A DNA stretch of 22,517 nucleotides from Marisimplicoccus sp965655775 (GTDB lineage Bacteria; Bacteroidota; Bacteroidia; Flavobacteriales; Flavobacteriaceae): assembly GCA_965655775.1 (NCBI GenBank), contig CBFHHV010000016.1:1-22517 (forward strand), in the 5' to 3' direction. Shown piece by piece: positions 22,346 through 22,517 of this stretch (position 1 is its first letter; every line of letters begins with the position of its first letter). The notes below the pieces were generated by a model. It was not told the DNA's origin, searched no databases, and saw only the letters and a list, made by a program, of their open reading frames with translations. The translations under genes were made by a program, and so were the position numbers.

Positions 22346-22517
22346 ATGAAAAAGATTATACTACTTAACATTTTATTTTTTAATCTAATTTATTCACAGC
22401 AAACACCTGCTCCAGATCAGGATAAATCAGTATTAATTTTTGGGGCAGTTGCTCACATCGGAAATGGTGAGACTATTAAAAATAGTATTATTGGTTTTAA
22501 TGATGGTGTTATTGATT
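22346..22517 (+). CDS. Amidohydrolase family protein, N-terminal part only (cut by right window edge)
   Basis: An ATG 3 nt after the previous stop opens a reading frame of 57 codons that runs off the window. The first 18 residues form a signal peptide (MKKIILLNILFFNLIYSQ). Next come QTPAPDQDKSVLIFGAVAHIGNGETIKNSIIGFNDGVI, the N-terminal beta-sandwich of an amidohydrolase of the imidazolonepropionase-like group, in the usual form IxGAxxHxGNG. In Flavobacteriia I recall such a roughly 430-aa amidohydrolase directly after the large tandem one. The catalytic part is outside the window. Confidence 0.78.
   Translation, partial: MKKIILLNILFFNLIYSQQTPAPDQDKSVLIFGAVAHIGNGETIKNSIIGFNDGVID

Overview
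The window looks like a chromosomal segment of a low-GC member of Bacteroidota, most likely class Flavobacteriia and possibly a marine lineage with a compact genome. The reasons are strong A/T bias, the absence of Shine-Dalgarno sequences, recurring Bacteroidota-type -7 boxes (TAnnTTTG), tRNA genes without an encoded CCA, very tight gene packing (1-10 nt overlaps), and several families I know mainly from Bacteroidota (DUF3089, DUF5683, DUF3810, the 91-aa ribH-mutL protein, a large tandem amidohydrolase). I see no insertion sequence, prophage, CRISPR array or plasmid backbone.

Layout. (1) 1-2721, stress and envelope genes: a DUF3089 lipoprotein cut by the left edge (-), a lipoprotein Cu/Zn superoxide dismutase (+) starting 21 bp away, a PlsC-type acyltransferase (-), and an OxyR-type peroxide sensor (+) with both redox cysteines. 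(2) 2722-3048: two tRNA-Pro genes (TGG and GGG) separated by a clear intrinsic terminator. (3) 3049-4116: an unassigned conserved-looking protein starting 28 nt after the second tRNA, with residues that resemble a divergent kinase/phosphotransferase core. (4) 4163-9549, all +, almost no gaps: PQQ-type sugar dehydrogenase, FtsB/DivIC-like protein, ParA, ParB, DUF5683 protein, signal peptidase I. (5) 9546-14347, all -, likely one operon read leftward: TPR protein, ribH, 91-aa membrane protein, mutL and two rhomboid proteases. (6) 14396-15782, +: recF and a DUF721 protein. (7) ndk (-), with the best promoter in the window. (8) 16286-22517, +: nrnA-like DHH phosphoesterase, a cyclophilin-FKBP fusion lipoprotein, a DUF3810 metallopeptidase-like membrane protein, a 995-aa tandem amidohydrolase, and the start of a second amidohydrolase cut by the right edge.

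How the genes fit together. Most are housekeeping genes: chromosome partitioning and division (ParAB, FtsB/DivIC-like), repair (MutL, RecF), protein export and membrane proteolysis (LepB, rhomboids), riboflavin and nucleotide metabolism (RibH, Ndk, NrnA) and envelope folding or peptide processing (the immunophilin fusion and the amidohydrolases). SodC and OxyR give a small oxidative-defence neighbourhood. I did not find a convincing new multi-gene system. The observations most worth following up are the kinase-like unknown at 3049-4116, -7 boxes ending exactly 4 nt before start codons (suggesting leaderless mRNAs, strongest for ndk), a MutL whose endonuclease motifs all look degraded, a SodC lacking the zinc-ligand aspartate, and an amidohydrolase whose first half appears catalytically dead.
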